64,000 nucleotides of DNA from Azotimanducus sp965199815 (lineage in GTDB: Bacteria; Pseudomonadota; Gammaproteobacteria; Pseudomonadales; Azotimanducaceae): positions 372,001-436,000 of the forward strand of contig CBDATE010000033.1 in the NCBI GenBank assembly GCA_965199815.1, given 5' to 3'. The translations under genes were made by a program, and so were the position numbers. Below, in pieces: positions 6,860 through 15,604 of this stretch (position 1 is the stretch's first letter; every line of letters begins with the position of its first letter). The notes under the pieces are model-generated. The model did no database searches and was not told the DNA's origin. It saw only the letters and a program-made list of their open reading frames with translations.

Positions 6860-8512
6860 ATGGATTCGTTTCGTTTCGCCTCGAGATCGGGATTCGTTGC
6901 CATGTTCACTGCCCTGCTGGCGGCGTGTGGTGGCGGCGATATACGTATATCGCCTTCAACGACCGACAATTCCGTCGATAACTCATCGGTTACCACCAAC
7001 ACCATGACCCCCGACACCATGGACCCTGATGGGGTGTGTGCCTCGCGTCAGGTGGGATCCAGGGTCGTCCGTGGCGATTTCGTCTCCGGGAACTGCTACT
7101 ACTCGCGCTCGTTTGCAGATGCGGGCAGTAACATCAGCGAGGATTTGCTGATTTCCCCGCTGCAGAACAACGGCGCGCACATCTTTGCAGGCAGCCTGTT
7201 CATCGGCGAGAACTGTGATTCGGACGAGTGCCTGAGCGCCAGGGGTATCGAGAAAGGCGGCGACGGGCCGACCCTGACCATCGAGGCGGGCGCAACCCTG
7301 GCGTTTCAGTCCAACAAATCCTTCCTGATCGTCAACCGCGGCTCGCTGCTTCTCGCGCGCGGCACCGAAGATGCCCCCATCACCCTGACCTCCGAATCCG
7401 ACATCAACGGCCAGTTGACCGGCGAGCAGTACAACGCCGTACAGCAGTGGGGCGGCGTAGTCATCAACGGCTTCGGCATCACCAACAAGTGCGCATACGA
7501 AGGCTCGAGTCGTGATTCGCTGACCACATCCGATTGCCACGTGTCGGCAGAGGGTGCAGCCGGTCTTGACGAGTCGCATTACGGCGGCGACAACGACGGA
7601 GACAGCTCCGGCGTAATCGAGTACCTGCGTGTCAAGCATACCGGTGCCGAAGTGGCCAACGGAGATGAACTCAACGGCATCTCGTTCGGCGGTGTCGGCA
7701 GTGGCACCGTCGTGAACAACCTGCAGGTGTATTCCACCTATGACGACGGCATCGAGATGTTTGGTGGCTCCTTTGACATCACCAATTTCCTCGCCATGTA
7801 TGTGCGCGACGACTCCATCGACATAGACGAAGGCTATAACGGCACGATCACCAACTCGCTCGTGATTCAGGCTGAGGACATAGGGAATCACTGCATCGAG
7901 TCGGACGGCCTCGGCTCCTTCAGCAGCCTCACCGAGGCCGAGATTCAGGCAAAGATATCCCAAGGGTTGCAGAGTGCGCCCACCATCGATGGCCTCACCT
8001 GCATCGTATCGCCCTCCGCCGCACAGGGGAACTTTGATGCCGGCGCTGGCTGGCGGCTGCGTGAAGGCATCTCCCCGACTATCAGCAACTCCATGGTCGT
8101 CAGCGCCAAGGGGGTTGACAGCGATGACAACAACTACTGTCTGCGCATCGATCAATTCGGGGTCACCTCGCCAACGCTGAACGGTATTGTGTTCGCGTGT
8201 CAGGACCGGGTGAGAAGCGTCAGTGAGGCAGATGTTCAGGGATTGGGGACGAGCATCACTTTCGCTGACATAACCGCTGTTACCGACCCAAGCCCGAATG
8301 CCGATACCGAACTGCAACTCCTGCAGGGTATGCCGCAGGTCTATTCGATTCCCTATGCGTCGATGCAGGTCAATGGTGCCAGTCTGCCCGCTTATGCTGG
8401 CGGAAATATCGGCGGTGTCATGCAAGGTGCCGGTGCCGACTGGACACAGAACTGGACCTTCGGTCTGGATGTCTCGAATGAACCGGATGGTCAACACTGG
8501 TTCGAGCAGTGA
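6860..8512 (+). CDS. Large parallel beta-helix lipoprotein, partner of the TonB receptor
   Basis: A 550-residue protein with a lipoprotein signal (lipobox LAAC, C23) followed by a Gly/Ser/Thr/Asp-rich linker. The body has repeated short strands with DG, GG and NG turns (GTVVNNLQVYSTYDDGIEMFGG, DDSIDIDEGYNGTITNSLV) typical of right-handed parallel beta-helix proteins. Several cysteines (NCDSDEC, CAYE, DCH, NHC, LTCIV) suggest disulfides. The ATG at 6860 has CGGAG ten bases upstream. It ends 22 bp before the TonB-dependent receptor gene, so the two are probably an operon and a functional pair. The ligand is unknown. It could be a surface-exposed or periplasmic substrate-binding lipoprotein; the fold is inferred from the repeat pattern. 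Confidence 0.75.
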   Translation: MDSFRFASRSGFVAMFTALLAACGGGDIRISPSTTDNSVDNSSVTTNTMTPDTMDPDGVCASRQVGSRVVRGDFVSGNCYYSRSFADAGSNISEDLLISPLQNNGAHIFAGSLFIGENCDSDECLSARGIEKGGDGPTLTIEAGATLAFQSNKSFLIVNRGSLLLARGTEDAPITLTSESDINGQLTGEQYNAVQQWGGVVINGFGITNKCAYEGSSRDSLTTSDCHVSAEGAAGLDESHYGGDNDGDSSGVIEYLRVKHTGAEVANGDELNGISFGGVGSGTVVNNLQVYSTYDDGIEMFGGSFDITNFLAMYVRDDSIDIDEGYNGTITNSLVIQAEDIGNHCIESDGLGSFSSLTEAEIQAKISQGLQSAPTIDGLTCIVSPSAAQGNFDAGAGWRLREGISPTISNSMVVSAKGVDSDDNNYCLRIDQFGVTSPTLNGIVFACQDRVRSVSEADVQGLGTSITFADITAVTDPSPNADTELQLLQGMPQVYSIPYASMQVNGASLPAYAGGNIGGVMQGAGADWTQNWTFGLDVSNEPDGQHWFEQ

Positions 8513-8534
8513 TAACACGAGGCACGAGGCACTC

Positions 8535-11318
8535 ATGAAATTTCCCGATATTCAGCGTAGCCGCTTCCTGTCCGCCCTGCTCGCGGCGCTGCTGTTTTCC
8601 GGCGCAAGCCTTGCCGAAGAGCAGGAGGCCGACCCCGATACCGAGCCAGGTGAGGCGGATGCGACAGAGCGGCGCGCTGCCTCGATCCTGGATATCGAGG
8701 CACCCGACATCGAAGAAGTGGTGGTCATAGCGCGATTTTACAGCGCGGCGCAGGCGCTCTTGAATGAGCGCATCAACGACGAGGTGGTAGCTGATGTCAT
8801 GGATGCCGAGTCGATCGCTCGGCTCGGCGATTCGACTGTCGCCGCCGCACTGCGGCGCATGACGGGACTCACTCTGGTGAGCGACAAGTTCGTGTATGTG
8901 CGTGGCCTGGGTGAACGCTATTCGAGTACGTCACTCAATGGTGCCACCATCCCCTCGCCGGATCTGACGCGCAACGTCATCCCGCTGGACATCTTTCCGG
9001 CTTCCATCGTGCAATCCTTGCGCGTACAGAAGTCCTGGTCGGCGGACGCGCGCGCCAATTTCGGGGGTGGAAGCATTGACATTCGCACCAAGGGGGTCCC
9101 CGACGGCTTCACTTGGGCGGTCGAAGTCGGCAGCGGCTACAACTTCGAGAACGACGGTGAGGTGCTCTCCTATCCGGGGGGCGGTGATGACAACCTGGGC
9201 GTGGATGACGGCACCCGTGAACTGAGTGCGGGCATCACCGATGCCATCGCCCGTTTCCGCGGCAATCTCGGTGTGCAGAGCATCTCCAACAGGCTGCGTG
9301 CGGAGGGCAACACCTATGATTCGCCTGCCGCCGCCCTTGCCGCCGCCCAGGCGTTGAATCGCGAAGTTGCGCTCGGGCTGAATCGCAATCTCGGTATCCG
9401 TGAGCAGGATGACGATCCGGACTATGCGATCAAGGCGAACATCGGCAACAGCGTTTTTCTTGGGCAGGACTTCGAGTTCGGATTTCTGGCGGGCGCTTCC
9501 CATGAGACGGACTGGCGTGAGCGCAACCGGCTGTCCCGACTCTTCTCGGAACCGGAAGAGGAAACCGAATCGGAAAACGAGTCCATCCGCAGCGTGGATT
9601 TGCACGTCAATCTGAATCTCGGCCTCTTGTACGGAGCAGACCACGAACTCGCCACCACCAGTCTGTACCTGCGCAACACGGATGATCGCACCGCGATTCG
9701 CGACTTTTTCAATGAGAATCGGCGCCGTTCGGATGGTGTTGGCTTTCGCAACTATCGCATCAAGTTCGAAGAGCGGGATATCGAGGTGCATCAGATCAAG
9801 GGGACACACAGGCTTGGCGAGGAGACGCGCCAGCACTTGCCGGGGTTTGTCCGTGATGCCGTGGATTTTCTGCCGCGCGATCTGGAAGTACGCTGGTTCT
9901 ATTCGGATTCCGAAGGCGGCACGAGCATCCCGAATCAGGTGAGCATCAATGCCCGCAATGCAACTGACCCGGTCACCGGCGCGGTGCTGGATTCGGCAGT
10001 CAATACCGGTTCATCTGTTGCCGACTTTCGCTTCACCGAGCTTGATGACGAGGTCCTGAATTATGGCTGGATGGGCATCCTGCCCTTCTACTGGGGCAGG
10101 GCGTTCGTCGAAATCAGTCTGGGTGGCGAGCATGCACGCAAGCTGCGCACCTACAGGCAATCGCAGTTCAGCCTGGGCCCCTTGAGCGTGGCTGATCCGA
10201 CAATCCTGCAGGGCGGACTCGACGAGGCGTTTTCCGATGCCAATATCATCAATCCGGCGAACAACTATGTGTTCGACCTGCAAGGAACCAATAACCAGAG
10301 TTATATCGCGGCGACCATGACGGATGCCGGTTTCGGCAAGGTCGATTGGATCTGGAACGACACCTGGCGCCTGTCCGCAGGTGTGCGCTGGGAAGATTAT
10401 CGACAAGTGGCGCTCGACTGGAACATATATGCCTACACGCTTACCAGCCCGCAGATATCCACTGACCCTGAAGTGCTCGAGCGCTCTGCCTATCGGAACG
10501 ATGAGTGGTTCCCTTCACTGTCGCTTGCCTACATGTCAGACTGGCTGGCCGAGACCTTCCAGTTGCGTTTCGGATGGAGTCGCAGCACGGTGCGCCCGGA
10601 CTTGCGCGAGATCACGGATGCCAGTTACATAGATCCGATAACTTCCGAGATTGTGGATGGCAACCCGGGCGTGATTCCGTCATCCGTGACCAGTTACGAT
10701 CTGCGCGCCGAGTGGTTCTTTCGCAATGATGACAACTTTACCGCCTCGTTGTTCTACAAGGACATCGAAGACCCCATCGAGTTCTTCGAAGCGGCCGCGA
10801 GCGACACCAACATCGCGCGCGAAATCGTCAATGCTGCCTCCTCCGAGGTGTATGGTCTGGAAATCGAAGCACTGAAATCCCTGCGCTTTCTCGGTGAGTG
10901 GGGCAATCCTTTCTTCCTGCAAACGAACTTCACGATTCAGGATTCCGGGATTCGAGCCGGTGCCAATGCCGATGCCCCCACGAACGCAGAGCGTCCGCTG
11001 ACCGGGGCTTCAGAGTATGTCGCGAACGTCATGTTCGGATTCGACTCCTTTAGCGGTGAACACACAGTGTCCTTGATATACAACGTGTTCGGCGAGCGCC
11101 TCTATGTCGCTGGCCGCAATGGAGCGCCCGATGGCTATGAACAGCCGTTCCATTCGCTCGACTTCACCTGGTCCTGGTATCCGGCCGAGCGCGTGACTGT
11201 GAAGGCCAGGCTACAGAACATACTCGACGATGCAGTCACCATTGAACGTGAAGGCGTGGTGATCTTCGAACAGTCCCCCGGACAGTCTTTTGCAGTAAGC
11301 CTTCAATATGCCTACTGA
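8535..11318 (+). CDS. TonB-dependent outer-membrane receptor
   Basis: A 927-residue precursor with an N-terminal signal peptide (start MKFPDIQRSRFLSALLAALL). After an acidic stretch the plug domain is clear: SIARLGDSTVAAALRRMTGL, VYVRGLGERYSSTSLNG, and SADARANFGGGSIDIRTKG. The remainder is a beta-barrel with alternating strands and an aromatic end (SFAVSLQYAY). EEVVVIA just after the signal region is a candidate TonB box. No carboxypeptidase-like N-terminal domain is seen. The start at 8535 replaces the longer frame from 8298, which lies in the lipoprotein gene. The substrate is unknown; energy could come from the TonB system at 29.4 kb. Confidence 0.92.
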   Translation: MKFPDIQRSRFLSALLAALLFSGASLAEEQEADPDTEPGEADATERRAASILDIEAPDIEEVVVIARFYSAAQALLNERINDEVVADVMDAESIARLGDSTVAAALRRMTGLTLVSDKFVYVRGLGERYSSTSLNGATIPSPDLTRNVIPLDIFPASIVQSLRVQKSWSADARANFGGGSIDIRTKGVPDGFTWAVEVGSGYNFENDGEVLSYPGGGDDNLGVDDGTRELSAGITDAIARFRGNLGVQSISNRLRAEGNTYDSPAAALAAAQALNREVALGLNRNLGIREQDDDPDYAIKANIGNSVFLGQDFEFGFLAGASHETDWRERNRLSRLFSEPEEETESENESIRSVDLHVNLNLGLLYGADHELATTSLYLRNTDDRTAIRDFFNENRRRSDGVGFRNYRIKFEERDIEVHQIKGTHRLGEETRQHLPGFVRDAVDFLPRDLEVRWFYSDSEGGTSIPNQVSINARNATDPVTGAVLDSAVNTGSSVADFRFTELDDEVLNYGWMGILPFYWGRAFVEISLGGEHARKLRTYRQSQFSLGPLSVADPTILQGGLDEAFSDANIINPANNYVFDLQGTNNQSYIAATMTDAGFGKVDWIWNDTWRLSAGVRWEDYRQVALDWNIYAYTLTSPQISTDPEVLERSAYRNDEWFPSLSLAYMSDWLAETFQLRFGWSRSTVRPDLREITDASYIDPITSEIVDGNPGVIPSSVTSYDLRAEWFFRNDDNFTASLFYKDIEDPIEFFEAAASDTNIAREIVNAASSEVYGLEIEALKSLRFLGEWGNPFFLQTNFTIQDSGIRAGANADAPTNAERPLTGASEYVANVMFGFDSFSGEHTVSLIYNVFGERLYVAGRNGAPDGYEQPFHSLDFTWSWYPAERVTVKARLQNILDDAVTIEREGVVIFEQSPGQSFAVSLQYAY

Positions 11319-11377
11319 GGCAGGTCGCGTGAGTCCCGTGTCATTTAGAAAAATGCACGGCGCAGCCGCCCGAAGGG

Positions 11378-11427
11378 GCGGGCACATCCATGTGCCGCAC
11401 GGGAAACTCTGTTATTCAGAGTTTCCC
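11378..11427 (-). repeat. Dispersed hairpin element, truncated copy, reversed (hairpins 1 and 2)
   Basis: Hairpin 1 is perfect (11401-11427, 11-bp arms, 5-base loop) and hairpin 2 lies beside it (11378-11398). The other three modules of the family are absent. It sits between the receptor stop and the next lipoprotein gene, where it could act as a terminator, although no T-run follows. Confidence 0.85.
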
Positions 11428-11543
11428 TTACATGACGCTTGCGTTTCAGCAAGGTGACAAAAATGTTGCATTTCTGTTAAACAGCATGTAAGATTCCCTC
11501 CACTGTCAATGGACGACGGTCTCTGCTGACCGAGGAGGAAATC

Positions 11544-11831
11544 ATGGCGGACCTCAAAAAGGCGCTCATTCTTGTCGCAGTCCTGACTGTCGGAGGCGGT
11601 TGCACGGCAACGGAACTTGCGAGCAACGCGTATTCTCCGACGCATCAATGGGCCAGACCCGATACCACCGTGGCGGAGTACAAACTGCAGAATGTGCGTT
11701 GTGCAGAGGCTGCGAGGATGAATCTCGAAGGCGCGCCTGCCGGGTCTTCCGAGTTTCTGGCCTATCGGAACTGCATGGAGGCGCGAGGATTCGAGCTGAA
11801 GTCGCTCGTATCTGCGAACGGCGAATCCTGA
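11544..11831 (+). CDS. Small lipoprotein, unknown function
   Basis: A 95-residue protein with an N-terminal hydrophobic segment ending in a lipobox-like VGGGC (C20). The mature part has two further cysteines (VRCAEA and YRNCMEARGF), a pair that could form a disulfide. A strong GAGGAGG site precedes the ATG. It stands alone between the receptor and the minus-strand oxidoreductase. I do not recognise a named family; the RNCMEARGFEL pattern recurs in small periplasmic proteins. Confidence 0.7.
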   Translation: MADLKKALILVAVLTVGGGCTATELASNAYSPTHQWARPDTTVAEYKLQNVRCAEAARMNLEGAPAGSSEFLAYRNCMEARGFELKSLVSANGES

Positions 11832-11861
11832 CGGGCAATGCTGTTGTTCAGTCTTTCCTGG

Positions 11862-12716
11862 TTATTGAAAATCCCCGTATCGGGCCAGTTCCTCGGCGAC
11901 CGCGCGCATCCTCATCAGATGCCCCTTGGCATCGAGACCGCCACCGAGCGTCCTCAGACACAGATGCGTGAGCCCCTTCTCGCGCCAACCCCGTACTCGT
12001 TGCTGCCATTCAGGTGCTCTCGGCCCGGCCACGGCAATCCCTGCTTCAGTACCGATTTCGTCGGGGCATCTGCCCGCGCTGGTTGCTGCCGCGTCTATGT
12101 CTGCCTTGAGCGCGTCAAAGTCTTCCGGCGAACAGAGCACGAACCAGCCATCCGCCAGGCGCCCGATGCGTTCCCGAACCTTCGCCGCCGGCAGGCTTCT
12201 GGCACCCACCCAGAGTGGAATGGGCTGTTGAATCGGGCGCGGATGCAGGCCGAGCTCCTGCACCTGATCCCAATGTCCATCGAATGTGACGCTCTCCTGC
12301 GTCCAGAGTGCCCTGAGTAGCTGCAGCTGTTCTTCTGCGCGCATGCCGCGAGTGGAAAAGTCCTGTCCGAGCGCCGCATATTCCTGCGGGCTACTGCCAA
12401 GCCCTATACCCAGTCGGGTGCGCCCGCCCGTCAGGAGATCAAGTTGAGCGGCCTGCTTCGCCAACAGCACGGTTTGCCGTAGTGGAATGACCACCACCGA
12501 CGGCACGAGTTCGATTTTCCGCGTGATTGCGGCTATATACGCCAGCATCATCAGGGATTCATGCGCGTAGGCTCCAGCGGGGCGAATAATCTGATCCGGG
12601 ATGCGCAGGTGGGTGAAGCCAAGCGCCTCGGCGGCCTGTGCGAACTCGCGAATCGCACCAAGATCACTGGTGAGTTCCCTGATGGGTAGCGATATGCCGA
12701 TGCGCACATGATTCAC
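11862..12716 (-). CDS. LLM (luciferase-like) flavin/F420-type oxidoreductase
   Basis: A 284-residue TIM-barrel protein of the bacterial luciferase-like monooxygenase family: N-terminal VRIGISLPIRE, then AEALGFTHLRIPDQII, RKIELVPSVVVIPLRQTVLLAKQAAQLDLLTGGRTRLGIGLG, and WVGARS. The substrate is unknown, and whether FMN or F420 is used cannot be read. It starts with GTG at 12716; a second GTG at 12707 is also possible. It lies 34 bp after ubiB on the same strand, separated by three imperfect 14-bp repeats. Confidence 0.87.
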   Translation of the reverse strand: MNHVRIGISLPIRELTSDLGAIREFAQAAEALGFTHLRIPDQIIRPAGAYAHESLMMLAYIAAITRKIELVPSVVVIPLRQTVLLAKQAAQLDLLTGGRTRLGIGLGSSPQEYAALGQDFSTRGMRAEEQLQLLRALWTQESVTFDGHWDQVQELGLHPRPIQQPIPLWVGARSLPAAKVRERIGRLADGWFVLCSPEDFDALKADIDAAATSAGRCPDEIGTEAGIAVAGPRAPEWQQRVRGWREKGLTHLCLRTLGGGLDAKGHLMRMRAVAEELARYGDFQ

Positions 12717-12748
12717 AGGACGTGACTCACAGGATATGATTCACAACC
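12707..12748. repeat. Three imperfect 14-bp tandem repeats
   Basis: On the minus strand the unit TGTGARTCAYRTSC recurs three times between the ubiB stop and the start of the LLM gene, and the last unit includes the candidate GTG start codons. The function is unknown. Confidence 0.6.
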
Positions 12749-12750
12749 GG

Positions 12751-14376
12751 TCAGGCGCGCACAACGAGATACGCGCCCGCCAGCGCGATGATTCCTGCCA
12801 TGGTATTCGCTGTCTGGGCAAGCTCTGACAGTGGCGAGACCAGCCAACCCGATGCGAGCAGCAAGACCACCCCCGCCGTACGCGCAAATATCTGACCGCT
12901 GCGTGTCGCGCGCCTCGCTTGCTGACGATGTGTACGCTGTTGCGTGACCTGCGCGGAAAGTCGGGACAGGTCCCGTCGCAGATCCCTGACTTCGCCGGGC
13001 AATCCCGGAATGGCGCTCAGCAGCTCCGGGAGTGTATCGAACACTGCCATCAATTGCGCCGCTGGGCCAAAGTGATCGTGCATCCAGCGTTCCATGAAGG
13101 GTTTGCCGGTCTCCCACAGATCAAGCTGCGGATACAGCTGCCGACCGAGACCTTCGACATAGAGCAGTGTTTTTTGCAGGAGCACGAGTTGCGGCTGCAT
13201 TTCGAGGCGAAATTGCCGCGCCGAGCGAAACAGGGACACGAGGAAGTGGCCAAACTCGATTTGTGACAGCGGCTTGTTGAATACCGGTTCGCACAGCTCG
13301 CGAATCACGGCTGCAAATGCCTGTCTATCGGTTTCCGGCGGTGCCCAGCCTGCTGCGAGCAGGAGGTGCGCCACCTGCTGATAGTCGCGTCTGAAAAACG
13401 CGATGAGATTTCTCGCCAGATACGTGCGATCTACCTGCGGCAGGCTGCCGATGATGGCACAGTCGAGGGCGATATAGCTTGGCTCTGACGGATCGGATAC
13501 GTCAATGAGGATGTTGCCCGGATGCATGTCGGCATGAAAGAAGTTATGCACAAACACTTGCGTAAAGAAGGTTTCGACACCTCTCTCCGCCAGCTTTTTC
13601 ATATCCACGCCCAGTGCCCGCAACTTCTCGACCGCATCAATGGGTACGCCCTCGACATATTCGAGCGTGAGTACGTCACGGCCCGAAAACTCGCGATACA
13701 CCCGCGGCACGTACAGCAAGGCAGAAGCTGCGAAATTGAGCCGCAGCTGCACCGTGTTGTCGGCTTCCTGACGCATGTCAAGCTCGGCATGGATGGTGTG
13801 TTCGTAGTCGTCCACCACCCGTCGCAAATGCAGCCGCCTGGCATCATCGGAATGCTTCTCGAGGAGTTCTGCCACCCGTCGCATGAGCCCGATCTGCGAT
13901 TTGATCAGGGGCCGTATGTCCGGTCGCACCACCTTGACAGCCACCCGATGGCCGTTCCCGAGCCGAGCCCGGTGCACCTGTGCAACAGAGGCCGAGGCCA
14001 GCGGCGTGTCTTCAAACTCGTCGAAAAGCTGCGCGACAGGCTTGCCCAGGTCGCGCTCGATTGCCGCAACCGCCAGACGGGTATCAAAAGGCGGCACATC
14101 GGCCTGCAATCCGGAGAGTTCTTCTATCAATTCATCCGACAGCAGATCGGGTCTCGTTGACAGCAACTGGCCAAACTTGATGGCAACGGGTCCGAGACTC
14201 TCCAGAAACAGGCGCAGCCGCGTCCCGCTCGAGGATTTGGGCGTGGGCAGGAGCCTGGTCAGTCTGACGAGATTTCTGGCGACTCCCGGCAAGTGCGAGG
14301 TATCGACTGCAAGTGCATCAACCAGAGTATCGAGCCGATACCTGAGTGCCCTCAGCAGCAGATTTGTCAGTGTCAT
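12751..14376 (-). CDS. ubiB: UbiB atypical kinase/ATPase for ubiquinone synthesis
   Basis: A 541-residue ABC1/ADCK/UbiB-family protein needed for aerobic ubiquinone synthesis, thought to help extract lipid precursors from the membrane. Family motifs are present: KFGQLLSTRPDLL (KxGQ), the alanine-rich loop ASASVAQVHRA, the lysine in VAVKVVRP, HNFFHADMHPGNILID, and LDCAIIGSL (the DFG-equivalent). Two C-terminal hydrophobic helices anchor it. Its ATG overlaps the ubiE stop (14373-14376). The ubiJ gene that normally separates ubiE and ubiB is missing here. Confidence 0.96.
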   Translation of the reverse strand: MTLTNLLLRALRYRLDTLVDALAVDTSHLPGVARNLVRLTRLLPTPKSSSGTRLRLFLESLGPVAIKFGQLLSTRPDLLSDELIEELSGLQADVPPFDTRLAVAAIERDLGKPVAQLFDEFEDTPLASASVAQVHRARLGNGHRVAVKVVRPDIRPLIKSQIGLMRRVAELLEKHSDDARRLHLRRVVDDYEHTIHAELDMRQEADNTVQLRLNFAASALLYVPRVYREFSGRDVLTLEYVEGVPIDAVEKLRALGVDMKKLAERGVETFFTQVFVHNFFHADMHPGNILIDVSDPSEPSYIALDCAIIGSLPQVDRTYLARNLIAFFRRDYQQVAHLLLAAGWAPPETDRQAFAAVIRELCEPVFNKPLSQIEFGHFLVSLFRSARQFRLEMQPQLVLLQKTLLYVEGLGRQLYPQLDLWETGKPFMERWMHDHFGPAAQLMAVFDTLPELLSAIPGLPGEVRDLRRDLSRLSAQVTQQRTHRQQARRATRSGQIFARTAGVVLLLASGWLVSPLSELAQTANTMAGIIALAGAYLVVRA

Positions 14377-15155
14377 GCGCGCGCCTGATGCAGGGTGACC
14401 ACACCGCCGAGAAAGGCACGCCAGGAAACTTCGCTGAAGCCGCTATCGCGCAACATCAGACTGACCGCATCGGGGGCCGGGTGAGCGTCGATCGATTGCA
14501 CCAGATAGGCATAGGGGGCCGGGTCGCCGCTCACCAGCCTGCCAAGCAGTGGCCAGCCCGCCCTGTAGAGGCGAAAAGCGCTCGCGAGCTGGCGGTTCTC
14601 GGGTACGGAAAATTCGAGAATCAGACACCTGCCTCCGGGTTTCAGGACCCGCAGGCATTCCGTGCAGGCTTTTTCCTGATCCGAGAAGTTGCGAAAGCCG
14701 AAGCCGCAGACGAGGCAATCGAAGTGATGCGATTCGAAGGGAAGCTGCTCGGCAGAGGCCACCACATAGTCGATGTTGGTGTGCCCAAGATCGATCAGGC
14801 GGTCGCGTCCCCGGTCAATCATCTCCTGATTCGCGTCTGTCAACACCACGCGCCCGCCCGGCAGTACCGCCCGAGCGAAGAGTCCGGTGAGGTCGCCGGT
14901 GCCTCCCGCAAGGTCGAGTATGCGCTGGCCAGGGCGCGCCGCGGACTGCTCGAGCGTGATGCGCTTGAGCACACGGTGCAAGCCGAGAGACATGAGGTCG
15001 TTCATCAGGTCATAGCGATGTGCCGCCGACGCGAACACCTGCTGCACCTGTTCGGTCTTCGCCTGCGTTGACGTACGCGCGTTCCCGTGGCCCTGTGCGT
15101 CGCTGTGCTCCGGTGCAGTCAAGACACTGGCTCCCGAATGGTGACGGGGGTCCAT
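14373..15155 (-). CDS. ubiE: Demethylmenaquinone/ubiquinone C-methyltransferase UbiE
   Basis: A 260-residue SAM-dependent methyltransferase of the UbiE/COQ5 family, which C-methylates the ubiquinone precursor ring. The SAM-binding motif is ILDLAGGTGDLTG; family signatures are VFASAAHRYDLMNDLMSLGLHRVLKR and FGFRNFSDQEKACTECLRVLKPGG. The first 30 residues are a non-conserved extension and overlap the DUF971 gene by 37 bp; a TTG codon at residue 12 is another possible start. It is translationally coupled to ubiB. Confidence 0.96.
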   Translation of the reverse strand: MDPRHHSGASVLTAPEHSDAQGHGNARTSTQAKTEQVQQVFASAAHRYDLMNDLMSLGLHRVLKRITLEQSAARPGQRILDLAGGTGDLTGLFARAVLPGGRVVLTDANQEMIDRGRDRLIDLGHTNIDYVVASAEQLPFESHHFDCLVCGFGFRNFSDQEKACTECLRVLKPGGRCLILEFSVPENRQLASAFRLYRAGWPLLGRLVSGDPAPYAYLVQSIDAHPAPDAVSLMLRDSGFSEVSWRAFLGGVVTLHQARA

Positions 15156-15574
15156 TCGCTGACTGCTTCGGCGTTGCCGGAACCGCCCAGGTTGCGGGCA
15201 GTACGCGGGGCATCGACTCGCGGCTCTCGCGAGCCCCCCGCCGACTTCAGGCGTACCAGATAGTCCTTCCAGTGTGCTTCGCGGTGTTCGCCAAGGTCTC
15301 TCAGCAGTCCCCAGGTATAAAGCCCGGTATCGTGACCGTCATCAAACATGAGTCGCAAGGCATAGCTGCCCACGGGTTCGAGCCGTTCGATACCCACGAA
15401 CCGCTTGCCGGTAACCAGTACCGCCTGCTCGGGTGTGTGTCCCCGAACCTCGGCCGAGGGCGAACAGACGCGCAGGAGCTCGCAGGGGATGAGATGTGTC
15501 ACCTGATCATGCCACTCGATTTCGAGTGTTCGCGACTTCCTGTGAAGGGTGATATTGACTGGAGTTGCCGTCAT
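15119..15574 (-). CDS. DUF971 protein (gamma-butyrobetaine hydroxylase N-terminal-like)
   Basis: A 151-residue protein whose first 110 residues match the DUF971/GBBH-like N-terminal domain: ITLHRKSRTLEIEW, LIPCELLRVCSPSAEVRGH, IERLEPVGSYALRLMFDDGHDTGLYTWGLL. The domain is a small metal- or Fe-S-associated fold found alone or fused to other enzymes. The C-terminal 40 residues are low-complexity. The hslV-hslU-DUF971 order is common in gammaproteobacteria; a stable function has not been assigned. Confidence 0.9.
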   Translation of the reverse strand: MTATPVNITLHRKSRTLEIEWHDQVTHLIPCELLRVCSPSAEVRGHTPEQAVLVTGKRFVGIERLEPVGSYALRLMFDDGHDTGLYTWGLLRDLGEHREAHWKDYLVRLKSAGGSREPRVDAPRTARNLGGSGNAEAVSEWTPVTIREPVS

Positions 15575-15604
15575 GCTTCGCGCGCACCCATATCAGACAT
15601 GAGG

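Noticed and set aside
8298..8534. N-terminal extension of the TonB receptor
   Set aside because: It overlaps the end of the lipoprotein gene out of frame; the signal peptide starts at ATG 8535.
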